Positions 36,119 through 45,508 are shown, counted from the first letter of the stretch. The stretch is 64,000 nucleotides of DNA from Thalassovita sp. (GCA_029212905.1 JARGPB010000007.1:124001-188000); one strand, 5' to 3'. Notes: generated by a model not told the origin, from the sequence alone. Program-made: numbers and translations.

Positions 36119-36523
36119 ATGCGCATGATTTTGCCCCTGATGACCGCTTCGATACTGGCTAGCTCGGGGATGGCGTCGGCATTGCCGCCGCTGCGCGAAG
36201 TGAAATCGATCAATGACGGGCTGTTTGCCGTCGCTGTGGCGGATCAGATCCGCAAGGAATGCTCCGGCATTTCCGCCCGCATGTTCCGGGCACTGAACTA
36301 CATCAATACACTGGAAAACCATGCTCTAGAGCTGGGTTACAGCAAGAAAGAGATCAAGGCCTACGTCAAATCCAAAGAGGAAAAGGCGCGAATGCGCGCC
36401 CGTGGCGAGGCTTACCTGAAGGCCAATGGCGCAAGCTATGCCGAACCGGACACCTTCTGCAATCTTGGCCGTGCCGAGATCGCCAAAGGTAGCCGGATCG
36501 GCCAACTACTGAGAGCAAAGTGA
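36119..36523 (+). CDS. Small secreted protein in nuo operon (DUF5333-like)
   Basis: 134 residues with a signal peptide (MRMILPLMTASILASSGMASA, cleavage about residue 21). The mature part is helical and has Cys residues at ECSGISARMF and FCNLGRAEIAKGSRIGQLLR. AAGGAGAT precedes the ATG at 36119; a longer frame from 36059 lacks a ribosome site. From memory it resembles DUF5333, found in Rhodobacterales nuo operons. It lies 130 bases after the lipoprotein gene and 6 before nuoG. Function unknown. Confidence 0.78.
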   Translation: MRMILPLMTASILASSGMASALPPLREVKSINDGLFAVAVADQIRKECSGISARMFRALNYINTLENHALELGYSKKEIKAYVKSKEEKARMRARGEAYLKANGASYAEPDTFCNLGRAEIAKGSRIGQLLRAK

Positions 36524-36529
36524 GACCCC

Positions 36530-38548
36530 ATGTCTGACCTACGCAAGATAAACATCGACGGGAACGAGATCGAAGTTGACGGGGCAATGACCCTGATTCA
36601 GGCCTGTGAACAGGCCGGAGTCGAGGTTCCGCGCTTCTGCTACCACGAGCGTCTGTCGATTGCCGGCAACTGCCGTATGTGCCTGGTCGAGGTTGTGGGC
36701 GGTCCGCCCAAGCCCGCCGCCTCTTGCGCGATGCAGGTGCGCGACCTGCGCCCTGGCCCGGAAGGTCAGGCACCTGTGGTGAAAACCAATTCGCCCATGG
36801 TCAAGAAAGCCCGCGAAGGCGTGATAGAATTCATGCTGATCAATCACCCGCTGGATTGCCCGATCTGCGACCAGGGCGGAGAATGTGATCTACAGGACCA
36901 GGCCATGGCGTATGGTGTTGATTTCAGCCGCTACCGTGAACCCAAGCGCGCCACCGAGGATCTGAACCTGGGGCCGCTTGTCGAAACCCATATGACGCGC
37001 TGTATTTCCTGTACACGCTGCGTGCGTTTCACAACCGAGGTCGCAGGCATCAACCAGATGGGCCAGACCGGCCGCGGCGAAGATGCAGAGATCACCAGCT
37101 ATCTGAACGAAACACTGGTTTCGAACATGCAGGGCAATATCATTGACCTTTGCCCGGTTGGTGCTTTGGTTTCAAAGCCTTACGCCTTTACCGCGCGCCC
37201 ATGGGAGCTGACAAAGACCGAAACTATCGACGTGATGGATGCGATTGGTAGCAACATCCGCGTGGACACAAAGGGCCGCGAAGTGATGCGGGTTCTGCCG
37301 CGCAACCACGATGGCGTGAACGAAGAATGGCTGTCGGATAAGTCCCGTTTCATCTGGGATGGTCTGCGCCGTCAGCGACTGGATACGCCGTATATTCGCG
37401 AAAACGGCAAGCTACGCAAAGCAGGTTGGGACGAGGCTCTGACCGCCGCTGCGGCAGCGATGAAGGGCAAGAAGGTTTCCGCTCTGGTCGGTGATCTGGC
37501 CCCGACCGAGGCCGTGTTCGCGCTCAAGCAAGTGATCGAAGGTCTGGACGGCAACATTGAATCGCGTACCGACGGTGCGGTTCTGCCCGTTGGCAACCGT
37601 TCGGCCTATGTTGGCACGGCTGCGATCGAAGATATCGACACCGCCAAGTTGATCTATCTTGTTGGCTCTAATCCACGGAACGAAGCGCCCGTTCTGAATG
37701 CGCGCATCCGCAAAGCCTGGCTTAAAGGCGCCGAAGTGCGCGTTATCGGCGAGCAAGCGGACCTGACGTATGACGTCACCTATGTTGGCCCCGGTCGCGC
37801 CTATTTGGCTCCGGCGGTTGATAAGGCCGAAGCCACCGAGGATGCGATCGTCATCGTGGGGCAGGGCGCCATCACCGAAGGCGACGGGATCAAGGTTCTG
37901 GCGCAGGCGCAGGCACTGACAGAGAAGCTGGGCGGCAAAATGCTTGTTCTGCACACAGCGGCCAGCCGCGTGGGCGCCATGGATCTGGGCGCCGTCACCG
38001 AAGGTGGCCTGGAAAAAGCCATGGACGGTGTCGAGGTTGTTTACAACCTGGGTGCCGACGAAGTTGAAATCGCCGATGGTCCCTTTGTGATCTATCAGGG
38101 TAGCCACGGGGATCGTGGGGCGCACCGCGCTGACATTATCTTGCCGGGTGCGGCCTATACCGAAGAAAACGGTCTGTTCGTGAACACCGAAGGCCGCCCA
38201 CAGCTGGCAATGCGTGCTGGCTTTGCGCCGGGAGAGGCCAAGGAAAACTGGGCCATCCTGCGTGCGCTGAGCGCCGAAATCGGGGCTGCGCTGCCGTATA
38301 ATTCTCTGGCGCAACTGCGTCAGGCCCTGATCGAGGCCGTGCCGCATCTGGCGCAGATCGACCAGGTGATCGAGAACGAATGGCAGCCGCTGGAATTGGC
38401 TCCGCTGAAGAATGGTGCGTTCAAACTGGCGGTGGCGTCGGATGAACAGTTCTATTTGACCAACCCCATCGCGCGGGCTTCGGCCTTGATGGGTGAATTG
38501 GCGGCAAACGCCAAGGCACGGGCTGAAACCCCGGTGGCGGCTGAATAA
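36530..38548 (+). CDS. nuoG: NADH-quinone oxidoreductase subunit G
   Basis: 672-residue 75-kDa-type subunit. N-terminal iron-sulfur ligands: FCYHERLSIAGNCRMCLVEV (2Fe-2S N1b), the His-containing N5 motif around HPLDCPICDQGGECDLQDQ, and N4 in HMTRCISCTRCVRF. The C-terminal molybdopterin-like domain has no cofactor site, as usual in this family. The start has GTGAGACCCC upstream, a weak ribosome site. The stop TAA shares one base with the next ATG (TAATG at 38546-38550). Confidence 0.96.
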   Translation: MSDLRKINIDGNEIEVDGAMTLIQACEQAGVEVPRFCYHERLSIAGNCRMCLVEVVGGPPKPAASCAMQVRDLRPGPEGQAPVVKTNSPMVKKAREGVIEFMLINHPLDCPICDQGGECDLQDQAMAYGVDFSRYREPKRATEDLNLGPLVETHMTRCISCTRCVRFTTEVAGINQMGQTGRGEDAEITSYLNETLVSNMQGNIIDLCPVGALVSKPYAFTARPWELTKTETIDVMDAIGSNIRVDTKGREVMRVLPRNHDGVNEEWLSDKSRFIWDGLRRQRLDTPYIRENGKLRKAGWDEALTAAAAAMKGKKVSALVGDLAPTEAVFALKQVIEGLDGNIESRTDGAVLPVGNRSAYVGTAAIEDIDTAKLIYLVGSNPRNEAPVLNARIRKAWLKGAEVRVIGEQADLTYDVTYVGPGRAYLAPAVDKAEATEDAIVIVGQGAITEGDGIKVLAQAQALTEKLGGKMLVLHTAASRVGAMDLGAVTEGGLEKAMDGVEVVYNLGADEVEIADGPFVIYQGSHGDRGAHRADIILPGAAYTEENGLFVNTEGRPQLAMRAGFAPGEAKENWAILRALSAEIGAALPYNSLAQLRQALIEAVPHLAQIDQVIENEWQPLELAPLKNGAFKLAVASDEQFYLTNPIARASALMGELAANAKARAETPVAAE

Positions 38549-38940
38549 TGATGCGAGCTGCGCTCATATCCCTGGCCGTAACGGCGCCGGTTGCTGGTTG
38601 TGTGAATGCACAACCCGAGGCCGGGGCGTTCCGCCCATCCTATCAGGGGATCGATACGCAGCTTTTGGATGGTGATCTGGTTAGTTTCCAGGTGGCCATG
38701 TCTGGCGCCCGTACGGGCGAAGATGTTGCGGATTACGCGGAATGTGCGGCTGCACAATACGCGCTGATCCGCGGTTACGGTTTCGCGCGTCACTTGCGCA
38801 CGAATGTAGAGCAACAGGGCGGCCTATGGCGAGGGGATGCGGTTTATACCATCTCGTCTGCGCTGCCCCGTGGATTGAGAACGATTGACGCTGAAGTTGT
38901 CGTTGCTCATTGCGCGGAAAACGGAATACCGACGGTGTGA
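38548..38940 (+). CDS. Small predicted lipoprotein or secreted protein in nuo operon
   Basis: 130 residues. The N-terminus MMRAALISLAVTAPVAGCVNAQPE has a lipobox-like VAGC at Cys18. The mature part (QGIDTQLLDGDLVSFQVAMSGARTGEDVADYAECAAAQYALIRGYGFARHLRT, ending EVVVAHCAENGIPTV) has two Cys that may form a disulfide. It overlaps the nuoG stop by one base and ends 7 bases before nuoH. Family not recognised. This is the second lipoprotein-like gene in the operon. Confidence 0.75.
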   Translation: MMRAALISLAVTAPVAGCVNAQPEAGAFRPSYQGIDTQLLDGDLVSFQVAMSGARTGEDVADYAECAAAQYALIRGYGFARHLRTNVEQQGGLWRGDAVYTISSALPRGLRTIDAEVVVAHCAENGIPTV

Positions 38941-38947
38941 GGATCTA

Positions 38948-39988
38948 ATGGCAGATTTCTTTGCTAACACTTATTTGGGCATGGCGCTGGTGATCATCGG
39001 ACAGGTGTTCCTGGTCGTGATCCCTCTCTTGGTGGCTTTGGCCTTCTTGATGTATGCGGACCGGAAAATCTGGGCTGCTGTCCAGATGCGTCGCGGTCCC
39101 AACGTGGTGGGCGTTTTCGGCCTGCTGCAAAGCTTCGCTGACTTCTTGAAATACATCGTCAAAGAGGTGGTGTTCCCCGCAGGGGCCGACAAGGTCGTGT
39201 TCCTGCTGGCCCCGATGATCAGCCTTGTGATGGCGCTGATCGCCTGGGCGGTGATCCCCTTCAATGATGGTTGGGTTTTGTCCGACATCAACGTGGCGAT
39301 CCTGTATGTTTTCGCGGTGTCCTCGCTTGAGGTCTACGGCGTCATCATGGGCGGTTGGGCGTCGAACTCGAAATACCCGTTCTTGGGGTCGTTGCGGTCC
39401 GCCGCGCAGATGATTTCCTATGAGGTCAGCATTGGTTTGATCATCATCGGTGTGATCATCTCGAGCGGGTCGATGAATTTTGGCGACATCGTTGCGGCGC
39501 AGGACGGATCTTATGGCCTGTTCAGCTGGTATTGGCTGCCGCATTTCCCGATGCTGTTCCTGTTCCTGATCTCGGCCCTGGCCGAAACCAACCGCCCGCC
39601 GTTCGACCTGCCCGAGGCAGAATCCGAACTGGTGGCTGGCTATCAGGTTGAATACAGCTCGACCCCGTTCCTGCTGTTCATGATCGGCGAGCTGGTTGCC
39701 GTGGTGCTGATGTGTGCCCTGACCACGCTGCTGTTCTTTGGTGGTTGGCTGTCGCCTATCCCGGGCCTGCCGGATGGCATCCTGTGGATGATTGGTAAGA
39801 TGCTGTTTGTCTTCTTTATCTTCTCGATGGTGAAGGCGATTACTCCGCGCTACCGCTATGACCAGCTGATGCGGATCGGTTGGAAAGTCTTCCTGCCGAT
39901 GTCGCTGGCCTGGGTCGTGATCGTGGCATTCCTTGCAAAATTCGAAGCCTTCGGCGGGGCCTATGCCCGCTGGGCGATTGGAGGCTGA
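38948..39988 (+). CDS. nuoH: NADH-quinone oxidoreductase subunit H
   Basis: 346-residue membrane subunit next to the quinone cavity, with eight or more helices. Typical: YADRKIWAAVQMRRGPNVVGVFGLLQSFADFLKYIVKE, LAETNRPPFDLPEAESELVAGYQVEYS, and PRYRYDQLMRIGWKVFLP. The frame is open from 38885, but the ATG at 38948 has GTGAGGATC upstream and gives the standard N-terminus (MADFFANTYLG). Confidence 0.97.
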   Translation: MADFFANTYLGMALVIIGQVFLVVIPLLVALAFLMYADRKIWAAVQMRRGPNVVGVFGLLQSFADFLKYIVKEVVFPAGADKVVFLLAPMISLVMALIAWAVIPFNDGWVLSDINVAILYVFAVSSLEVYGVIMGGWASNSKYPFLGSLRSAAQMISYEVSIGLIIIGVIISSGSMNFGDIVAAQDGSYGLFSWYWLPHFPMLFLFLISALAETNRPPFDLPEAESELVAGYQVEYSSTPFLLFMIGELVAVVLMCALTTLLFFGGWLSPIPGLPDGILWMIGKMLFVFFIFSMVKAITPRYRYDQLMRIGWKVFLPMSLAWVVIVAFLAKFEAFGGAYARWAIGG

Positions 39989-39991
39989 TCC

Positions 39992-40486
39992 ATGACACAG
40001 ATCGATTATGGACGCGCGGCCAAGTATTTCCTGCTGGCTGATTTCATCAAAGGGTTCCAACTGGGGTTGAAGTACTTCTTTGCCCCCAAGGCGACGCTGA
40101 ACTACCCGCACGAGAAGGGACCACTGAGCCCCCGATTCCGCGGCGAACATGCGCTGCGTCGCTACCCCAATGGCGAAGAGCGCTGCATCGCGTGTAAACT
40201 GTGTGAGGCGATCTGCCCCGCACAGGCCATCACCATCGACGCGGAACCCCGCGATGATGGCTCGCGCCGGACCACGCGCTATGACATCGACATGACCAAA
40301 TGCATCTACTGCGGTTTCTGCCAAGAGGCCTGTCCCGTGGATGCAATCGTCGAGGGGCCGAATTTCGAATTCGCCACCGAAACCCGCGAAGAGCTGTTCT
40401 ATAACAAGGACAAGCTGTTGGAGAACGGGGATCGTTGGGAAGCCGAAATCGCCCGCAACCTGGAAATGGATGCGCCGTACCGATGA
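39992..40486 (+). CDS. nuoI: NADH-quinone oxidoreductase subunit I
   Basis: 164-residue ferredoxin-like subunit (TYKY type) with two 4Fe-4S clusters: CIACKLCEAICPAQAI and CIYCGFCQEACPVDAIVEGPNFEF. It starts 3 bases after the nuoH stop. Its TGA overlaps the ATG of the following small gene (ATGA, 40483-40486). Confidence 0.97.
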   Translation: MTQIDYGRAAKYFLLADFIKGFQLGLKYFFAPKATLNYPHEKGPLSPRFRGEHALRRYPNGEERCIACKLCEAICPAQAITIDAEPRDDGSRRTTRYDIDMTKCIYCGFCQEACPVDAIVEGPNFEFATETREELFYNKDKLLENGDRWEAEIARNLEMDAPYR

Positions 40487-40890
40487 CAGATTCAACCAAC
40501 CCATTCGAAGTGCTGATGCAGCAGGCTCAGGCCATGGCCAAGGCGTTTAACCCCGCGTTGGAATCCTTCTCGCCCAAAGGGTTCGAGTCGCTTTGGCCGA
40601 CCATGCCCAAGGACATGATGGAAATGACCTTTGGTAAGGGCATCAACAAGGATGGGCTGGATGCGAAAACGCGGCTGCTGCTGACGCTGGCCGGGTTGAC
40701 GATGCAAGGGGCCCAAAATGAAACGGGCTACCGGATGACCGTGCGCCACGCCCTTGAGGCCGGTGCCACCAAAGATGAAATCGCCGAGACCATCGCACAG
40801 ATGTCGATGTTCGCCGGTATACCCGCCATGACAAAGGGCATGGAACTTGCCCGCGACGTGATGGACGACAAAGAGGACAAAGAGAAATGA
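40483..40890 (+). CDS. Carboxymuconolactone decarboxylase (AhpD-like) family protein in nuo operon
   Basis: 135-residue protein. The core KTRLLLTLAGLTMQGAQNETGYRMTVRHALEAGATKDEIAETIAQMSMFAGIPAMTKGMELARDVM matches the helical CMD fold, but the CxxC redox pair of AhpD is absent. That points away from a peroxidase role and toward a structural or non-redox one. It overlaps nuoI and nuoJ by 4 bases on both sides, so it is fully embedded. Function in complex I context unknown. Confidence 0.85.
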   Translation: MTDSTNPFEVLMQQAQAMAKAFNPALESFSPKGFESLWPTMPKDMMEMTFGKGINKDGLDAKTRLLLTLAGLTMQGAQNETGYRMTVRHALEAGATKDEIAETIAQMSMFAGIPAMTKGMELARDVMDDKEDKEK

Positions 40891-41495
40891 CGATTGCAGC
40901 GCTGGCATTTTACCTGTTCGCGATCTGCGCCATCACCGGGGGCCTGTTCACGGTGATCAGCCGCAACCCGGTGCATTCGGTGCTGTGGCTGATCCTGGCT
41001 TTCCTCAGCTCGGCCGGATTGTTCGTTTTGCTTGGGGCCGAATTCGTCGCCATGCTGTTGATCATTGTCTACGTGGGCGCGGTGATGGTGCTGTTCCTGT
41101 TCGTGGTGATGATGCTGGATGTCGATTTCGCCGAGCTAAAGGCCGAAATGGCCAAGTATTTGCCCCTGGCGCTGCTGATCGGGGTGATCATCCTGCTGCA
41201 ACTGGGCATGGCTTACGGTGTTTGGGAAACCTCTGATACGGCGCTGGCCGCGCGCAGCTCGGTTACGCCCGAGGGCATGGAAAACACCGCTGCGCTGGGT
41301 GTGCTGCTGTATGACAAGTACTTCCTGTTGTTCCAACTGGCCGGTCTGATCCTGCTGGTTGCGATGATCGGGGCGATCTTGCTGACGCTGCGCCATCGCA
41401 AGGACATCAAACGCCAGGACGTTCTGGCACAGATGTACCGCGACCCGGCTAAAGCAATGGAATTGAAAGACGTGAAACCGGGGCAGGGCCTGTAA
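40887..41495 (+). CDS. nuoJ: NADH-quinone oxidoreductase subunit J
   Basis: 202-residue membrane subunit. Helices include ALAFYLFAICAITGGLFTVISRNPVHSVLWLILAFLSSAGLFVLLGAEFVAMLLIIVYVGAVMVLFLFVVMMLDVD, the highly conserved TM3 region with the pi-bulge. The C-terminus is cytoplasmic (RHRKDIKRQDVLAQMYRDP). The start overlaps the previous stop (ATGA). Confidence 0.96.
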   Translation: MTIAALAFYLFAICAITGGLFTVISRNPVHSVLWLILAFLSSAGLFVLLGAEFVAMLLIIVYVGAVMVLFLFVVMMLDVDFAELKAEMAKYLPLALLIGVIILLQLGMAYGVWETSDTALAARSSVTPEGMENTAALGVLLYDKYFLLFQLAGLILLVAMIGAILLTLRHRKDIKRQDVLAQMYRDPAKAMELKDVKPGQGL

Positions 41496-41531
41496 GGCCC
41501 GCCGCTGGAACGAATAAGGACCGAGGGAATA

Positions 41532-41837
41532 ATGATTGGTATAGAACACTACCTGGCAGTGGCGTCCGCGCTGTTTGTCATAGGTATCTTTGGCCTCTTC
41601 CTGAACCGGAAGAATGTGATCATCCTCTTGATGTCGATCGAGCTGATGCTGCTTGCGGTCAACATCAACCTTGTCGCCTTCTCCTCCTTTATGGGGGATC
41701 TGGTGGGCCAGGTATTCACGCTGTTTGTGCTGACGGTCGCCGCTGCTGAAGCCGCGATTGGTCTGGCCATTCTCGTCGTCTTCTTCCGCAACCGCGGAAC
41801 CATCGACGTCGAAGACATCAACGTGATGAAAGGGTAA
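41532..41837 (+). CDS. nuoK: NADH-quinone oxidoreductase subunit K
   Basis: 101-residue three-helix subunit. Conserved FLNRKNVIILLMSIELMLLAVNINLVAFS carries the essential membrane Glu in SIELM, and a second Glu lies in VAAAEAAIGLAILV. GACCGAGGGA precedes the ATG; 36 bases separate it from nuoJ and 7 from nuoL. Confidence 0.97.
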   Translation: MIGIEHYLAVASALFVIGIFGLFLNRKNVIILLMSIELMLLAVNINLVAFSSFMGDLVGQVFTLFVLTVAAAEAAIGLAILVVFFRNRGTIDVEDINVMKG

Positions 41838-41844
41838 AGAGACC

Positions 41845-43947
41845 ATGGAAACCGTCATCCTCTTTGCTCCGCTGGTTGGGGCGCTGATTGCCGGGTTCGG
41901 CTGGCGCCTGATCGGTGAAAAGGGCGCACAGTTCGTCACAACCGGCCTGCTGTTCCTCGCTTGTCTGCTGTCCTGGATCACATTCCTGGGGCTGGACGCC
42001 GAGCACGTTAAACATATCCACATTCTGGATTTCATTGAGTCCGGTAGTCTGAGCACCGAATGGTCGATCCGTGTGGACCGTCTGACTGCGATCATGCTGA
42101 TCGTTGTGACCACGGTGTCCGCGCTGGTGCACCTGTATTCGTTTGGCTACATGGCGCATGACCACGCCTGGAAAGACAGCGAGCATTACAAAGCTCGTTT
42201 CTTTGCCTACCTGTCGTTCTTTACCTTTGCCATGCTGGCGCTGGTGACATCGGATAACCTGGTCCAGATGTTCTTTGGCTGGGAAGGCGTGGGCGTCGCG
42301 TCCTATCTGCTGATTGGTTTCTATTACAAGAAACCCTCGGCCAACGCGGCGGCTATCAAGGCCTTTGTGGTCAACCGTGTTGGTGACTTTGGCTTTGCGC
42401 TGGGGATCTTCGGGCTGTTCTACCTGACCGACAGCATCACCTTTGACGACATTTTCGCGGCTGCACCTCAGTTGGCGGAAAAAGAGATCAGCTTCCTGTG
42501 GACGGAATGGAACGCGGCGAACCTGCTGGCCTTCTTGCTGTTCGTCGGCGCCATGGGCAAATCGGCTCAGCTGTTCCTGCACACCTGGCTGCCCGACGCG
42601 ATGGAAGGCCCGACGCCTGTGTCGGCGCTGATCCACGCGGCCACGATGGTAACCGCCGGTGTTTTCCTGGTTTGCCGCATGTCGCCGCTGATGGAGTACG
42701 CGCCCGAGGCCATGGGCTTTGTAACCTTCCTGGGGGCCACCACGGCATTCGTTGCCGCCACGATCGGTCTGGTGCAGAATGATATCAAACGCGTGATCGC
42801 CTATTCGACCATGTCGCAGCTGGGCTATATGTTCGTGGCTGCCGGTGTGGGTGTCTATTCGGTCGCGATGTTCCACCTGTTCACGCACGCGTTCTTTAAG
42901 GCGATGCTGTTCCTGGGCGCGGGTTCCGTGATCCACGGAATGCACCACGAACAGGACATGCGGAACTATGGCGGCCTGCGTAAGAAAATGCCCTATACCT
43001 ATTGGGCAATGCTGCTGGGGACGCTGGCCATCACGGGTGTTGGCATTCCGCTGACCCACATTGGTTTCGCTGGCTTCCTGTCCAAGGACGCCGTGATCGA
43101 GAGCGCATGGGCAGGGACCGCTGGTGGTTATGCTTTCTGGATGCTGGTGATCGCTGCTTTGTTCACCTCGTTCTACAGCTGGCGCCTGATGTTCCTGACC
43201 TTCTTTGGTGAGGCGCGCGGCGACAAGCATACGCACGAACACGCGCACGAAAGCCCGACCGTCATGCTGGTGCCGCTGGGCGTGCTGGCCTTGGGCGCGG
43301 TTTTCTCGGGGATGATCTGGTACAACAGCTTCTTCGGTGACCATAACTCGGTGAACAAGTTCTTCGGTATTCCGGTGCACCAAGCTGAAATGGCCGAGGG
43401 CCATGGCGAGGATGCTGCACACGGGGACACCAATGCAGCCACCGAAGAACACGTCGCTGCGGACACTGGCCACGAGATGAGCGCTGGCACGGCGCCGCAA
43501 GGCGCGATCTTCATGCACCCTGACAACCACGTCATGGACGAAGCACACCATGCTCCGACCTGGGTCAAGGTCAGCCCGTTCATCGCGATGATCATCGGTC
43601 TGTTGGTGGCGATCTGGTTCTACATTGTGAACCCGGAGATGCCCAAGCGTCTGGCCGCAACCCAACGTCCGTTGTACCTGTTCTTGCTGAACAAATGGTA
43701 TTTCGACGAAATCTATGACGTCATCTTTGTGAAACCGGCCAGCGCGATTGGACGCTTCTTGTGGAAGCGCGGCGATGGCAACGTCATTGATGGCTCGCTT
43801 AACGGTGTCGCGATGGGGATCATCCCCTTCTTCACCCGCCTCGCTGGCCGCGCGCAGTCCGGTTACATCTTTACCTATGCCTTTGCCATGGTGATCGGGA
43901 TTGCCGTTCTCATCACCTGGATGTCGCTCACCGGAGGGGCGGAATAA
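41845..43947 (+). CDS. nuoL: NADH-quinone oxidoreductase subunit L
   Basis: 700-residue antiporter-like proton-pumping subunit. Core: DNLVQMFFGWEGVGVASYLLIGFYY (Glu in TM5), LFLHTWLPDAMEGPTPVSALIHAATMVTAGVFL (Lys/His region), KRVIAYSTMSQLGYMFVA. It has the long C-terminal part for the lateral helix. Residues about 511-572 form a His/Glu/Asp-rich insertion (VHQAEMAEGHGEDAAHG and more), larger than the E. coli loop. The stop TAA shares one base with the nuoM ATG. Confidence 0.97.
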   Translation: METVILFAPLVGALIAGFGWRLIGEKGAQFVTTGLLFLACLLSWITFLGLDAEHVKHIHILDFIESGSLSTEWSIRVDRLTAIMLIVVTTVSALVHLYSFGYMAHDHAWKDSEHYKARFFAYLSFFTFAMLALVTSDNLVQMFFGWEGVGVASYLLIGFYYKKPSANAAAIKAFVVNRVGDFGFALGIFGLFYLTDSITFDDIFAAAPQLAEKEISFLWTEWNAANLLAFLLFVGAMGKSAQLFLHTWLPDAMEGPTPVSALIHAATMVTAGVFLVCRMSPLMEYAPEAMGFVTFLGATTAFVAATIGLVQNDIKRVIAYSTMSQLGYMFVAAGVGVYSVAMFHLFTHAFFKAMLFLGAGSVIHGMHHEQDMRNYGGLRKKMPYTYWAMLLGTLAITGVGIPLTHIGFAGFLSKDAVIESAWAGTAGGYAFWMLVIAALFTSFYSWRLMFLTFFGEARGDKHTHEHAHESPTVMLVPLGVLALGAVFSGMIWYNSFFGDHNSVNKFFGIPVHQAEMAEGHGEDAAHGDTNAATEEHVAADTGHEMSAGTAPQGAIFMHPDNHVMDEAHHAPTWVKVSPFIAMIIGLLVAIWFYIVNPEMPKRLAATQRPLYLFLLNKWYFDEIYDVIFVKPASAIGRFLWKRGDGNVIDGSLNGVAMGIIPFFTRLAGRAQSGYIFTYAFAMVIGIAVLITWMSLTGGAE

Positions 43948-45491
43948 TGGATAACCTTCTTTCCATCGTCACCTTCATTCCCGCGCTGGCGGCCGCCATT
44001 TTGGCGATCTTCTTGCGGGGCGAGGATGCTGCGGCGCAACGCAATGCCAAATGGTCGGCGCTAATCGCCACGGGGCTTACCTTTCTGGTGTCGCTGTTCA
44101 TTCTGGCCGAGTTCGACCCTTCGAACACTGGGTTCCAGTATGTCGAAGAGCGCGAGTGGCTGCTGGGCCTGAAATACAAAATGGGTGTGGACGGGATTTC
44201 GGTTCTGTTCGTAATGCTGACCACATTCATGATGCCCCTGGTCATCTGGGCCAGTTGGGGTGTGGACAAGCGCGTCAAGGAATACATGATTGCATTCCTG
44301 TTGCTGGAAACGCTGATGCTGGGCGTGTTCATGGCGCTGGATCTGGTGCTGTTCTACCTGTTCTTCGAGGCAGGCCTGATCCCGATGTTCCTGATCATCG
44401 GTATCTGGGGCGGCAAGAACCGGATTTACGCTTCGTTCAAGTTCTTCCTCTACACGTTGCTGGGGTCGGTTCTGATGCTGGTGGCGATGGTCGCGATGTA
44501 TGCGGATGCGGGCACCACTGACATCCCGACGCTGATGAACCACAGCTTCGCCTCGGATAGCTTCAGTGTGCTGGGGATTCATATCGTGGGCGGTATGCAA
44601 ACGATGATGTTCCTGGCGTTCTTTGCCTCTTTTGCGGTGAAAATGCCGATGTGGCCGGTCCATACCTGGCTGCCTGACGCACACGTTCAGGCGCCGACGG
44701 CTGGGTCGGTCGTTCTGGCTGCGATCCTTTTGAAGATGGGCGGCTACGGCTTCTTGCGGTTCAGCCTGCCGATGTTCCCAATCGGGGCTGACGTGATGAC
44801 GCCGCTGGTCCTTTGGATGTCAGCGATTGCCATCGTGTATACCTCGCTGGTGGCGCTGGTGCAGGAAGACATGAAAAAGCTGATCGCCTATTCGTCGGTT
44901 GCGCACATGGGCTATGTTACCATGGGGATCTTTGCAGCCAATCAGCAGGGCATCGACGGTGCTATCTTTCAGATGATCAGCCACGGCTTTATCTCGGGCG
45001 CTTTGTTCCTGTGTGTGGGGGTGATTTATGACCGGATGCACACGCGCGACATCGACGCTTATGGTGGTCTGGTGAACCGGATGCCCGCCTATGCGTTGAT
45101 CTTTATGTTCTTCACCATGGCGAACGTTGGTTTGCCCGGCACTTCGGGCTTCGTGGGTGAATTCCTGACGCTGATGGGGATTTTCCAGGCAAACACCTGG
45201 GTGGCGGCTGTTGCGACCTCGGGTGTGATCCTGTCGGCGGCCTATGCGCTGTGGCTGTATCGCCGCGTCGTCTTCGGCGACCTGATCAAGGAAAGCCTGA
45301 AAACAATCGGTGACATGACTGCGCGCGAAAAGGCGATCTTTGCACCGCTGGTGGTGATGACCCTGCTGTTGGGTGTCTATCCGTCGCTGGTTACCGATAT
45401 CATTGGCCCCTCTGTCGAGGCGCTGGTCCACAACTATGACATGGCACTTGCGGACGGGCACTCCGCCACGCAAGTCGCTGCATCGCACTGA
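43947..45491 (+). CDS. nuoM: NADH-quinone oxidoreductase subunit M
   Basis: 514-residue antiporter-like subunit. Core: MALDLVLFYLFFEAGLIPMFLIIGIWGG (TM5 Glu), KMPMWPVHTWLPDAHVQAPTAGSVVLAAILLKMGGYGFLRF, KKLIAYSSVAHMGYVTMG and ISHGFISGALFLCVGVIYDRMHTRDI. The length is standard. Overlaps nuoL by one base. Confidence 0.97.
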   Translation: MDNLLSIVTFIPALAAAILAIFLRGEDAAAQRNAKWSALIATGLTFLVSLFILAEFDPSNTGFQYVEEREWLLGLKYKMGVDGISVLFVMLTTFMMPLVIWASWGVDKRVKEYMIAFLLLETLMLGVFMALDLVLFYLFFEAGLIPMFLIIGIWGGKNRIYASFKFFLYTLLGSVLMLVAMVAMYADAGTTDIPTLMNHSFASDSFSVLGIHIVGGMQTMMFLAFFASFAVKMPMWPVHTWLPDAHVQAPTAGSVVLAAILLKMGGYGFLRFSLPMFPIGADVMTPLVLWMSAIAIVYTSLVALVQEDMKKLIAYSSVAHMGYVTMGIFAANQQGIDGAIFQMISHGFISGALFLCVGVIYDRMHTRDIDAYGGLVNRMPAYALIFMFFTMANVGLPGTSGFVGEFLTLMGIFQANTWVAAVATSGVILSAAYALWLYRRVVFGDLIKESLKTIGDMTAREKAIFAPLVVMTLLLGVYPSLVTDIIGPSVEALVHNYDMALADGHSATQVAASH

Positions 45492-45508
45492 AACGGGAGC
45501 CCTGAGAG

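Noticed and set aside
41818..43665. 615-codon open frame opposite nuoL (and a 519-codon one at 38945-40504)
   Set aside because: Antisense to clear nuo genes, His/Gln/Arg-rich translation typical of shadow frames.
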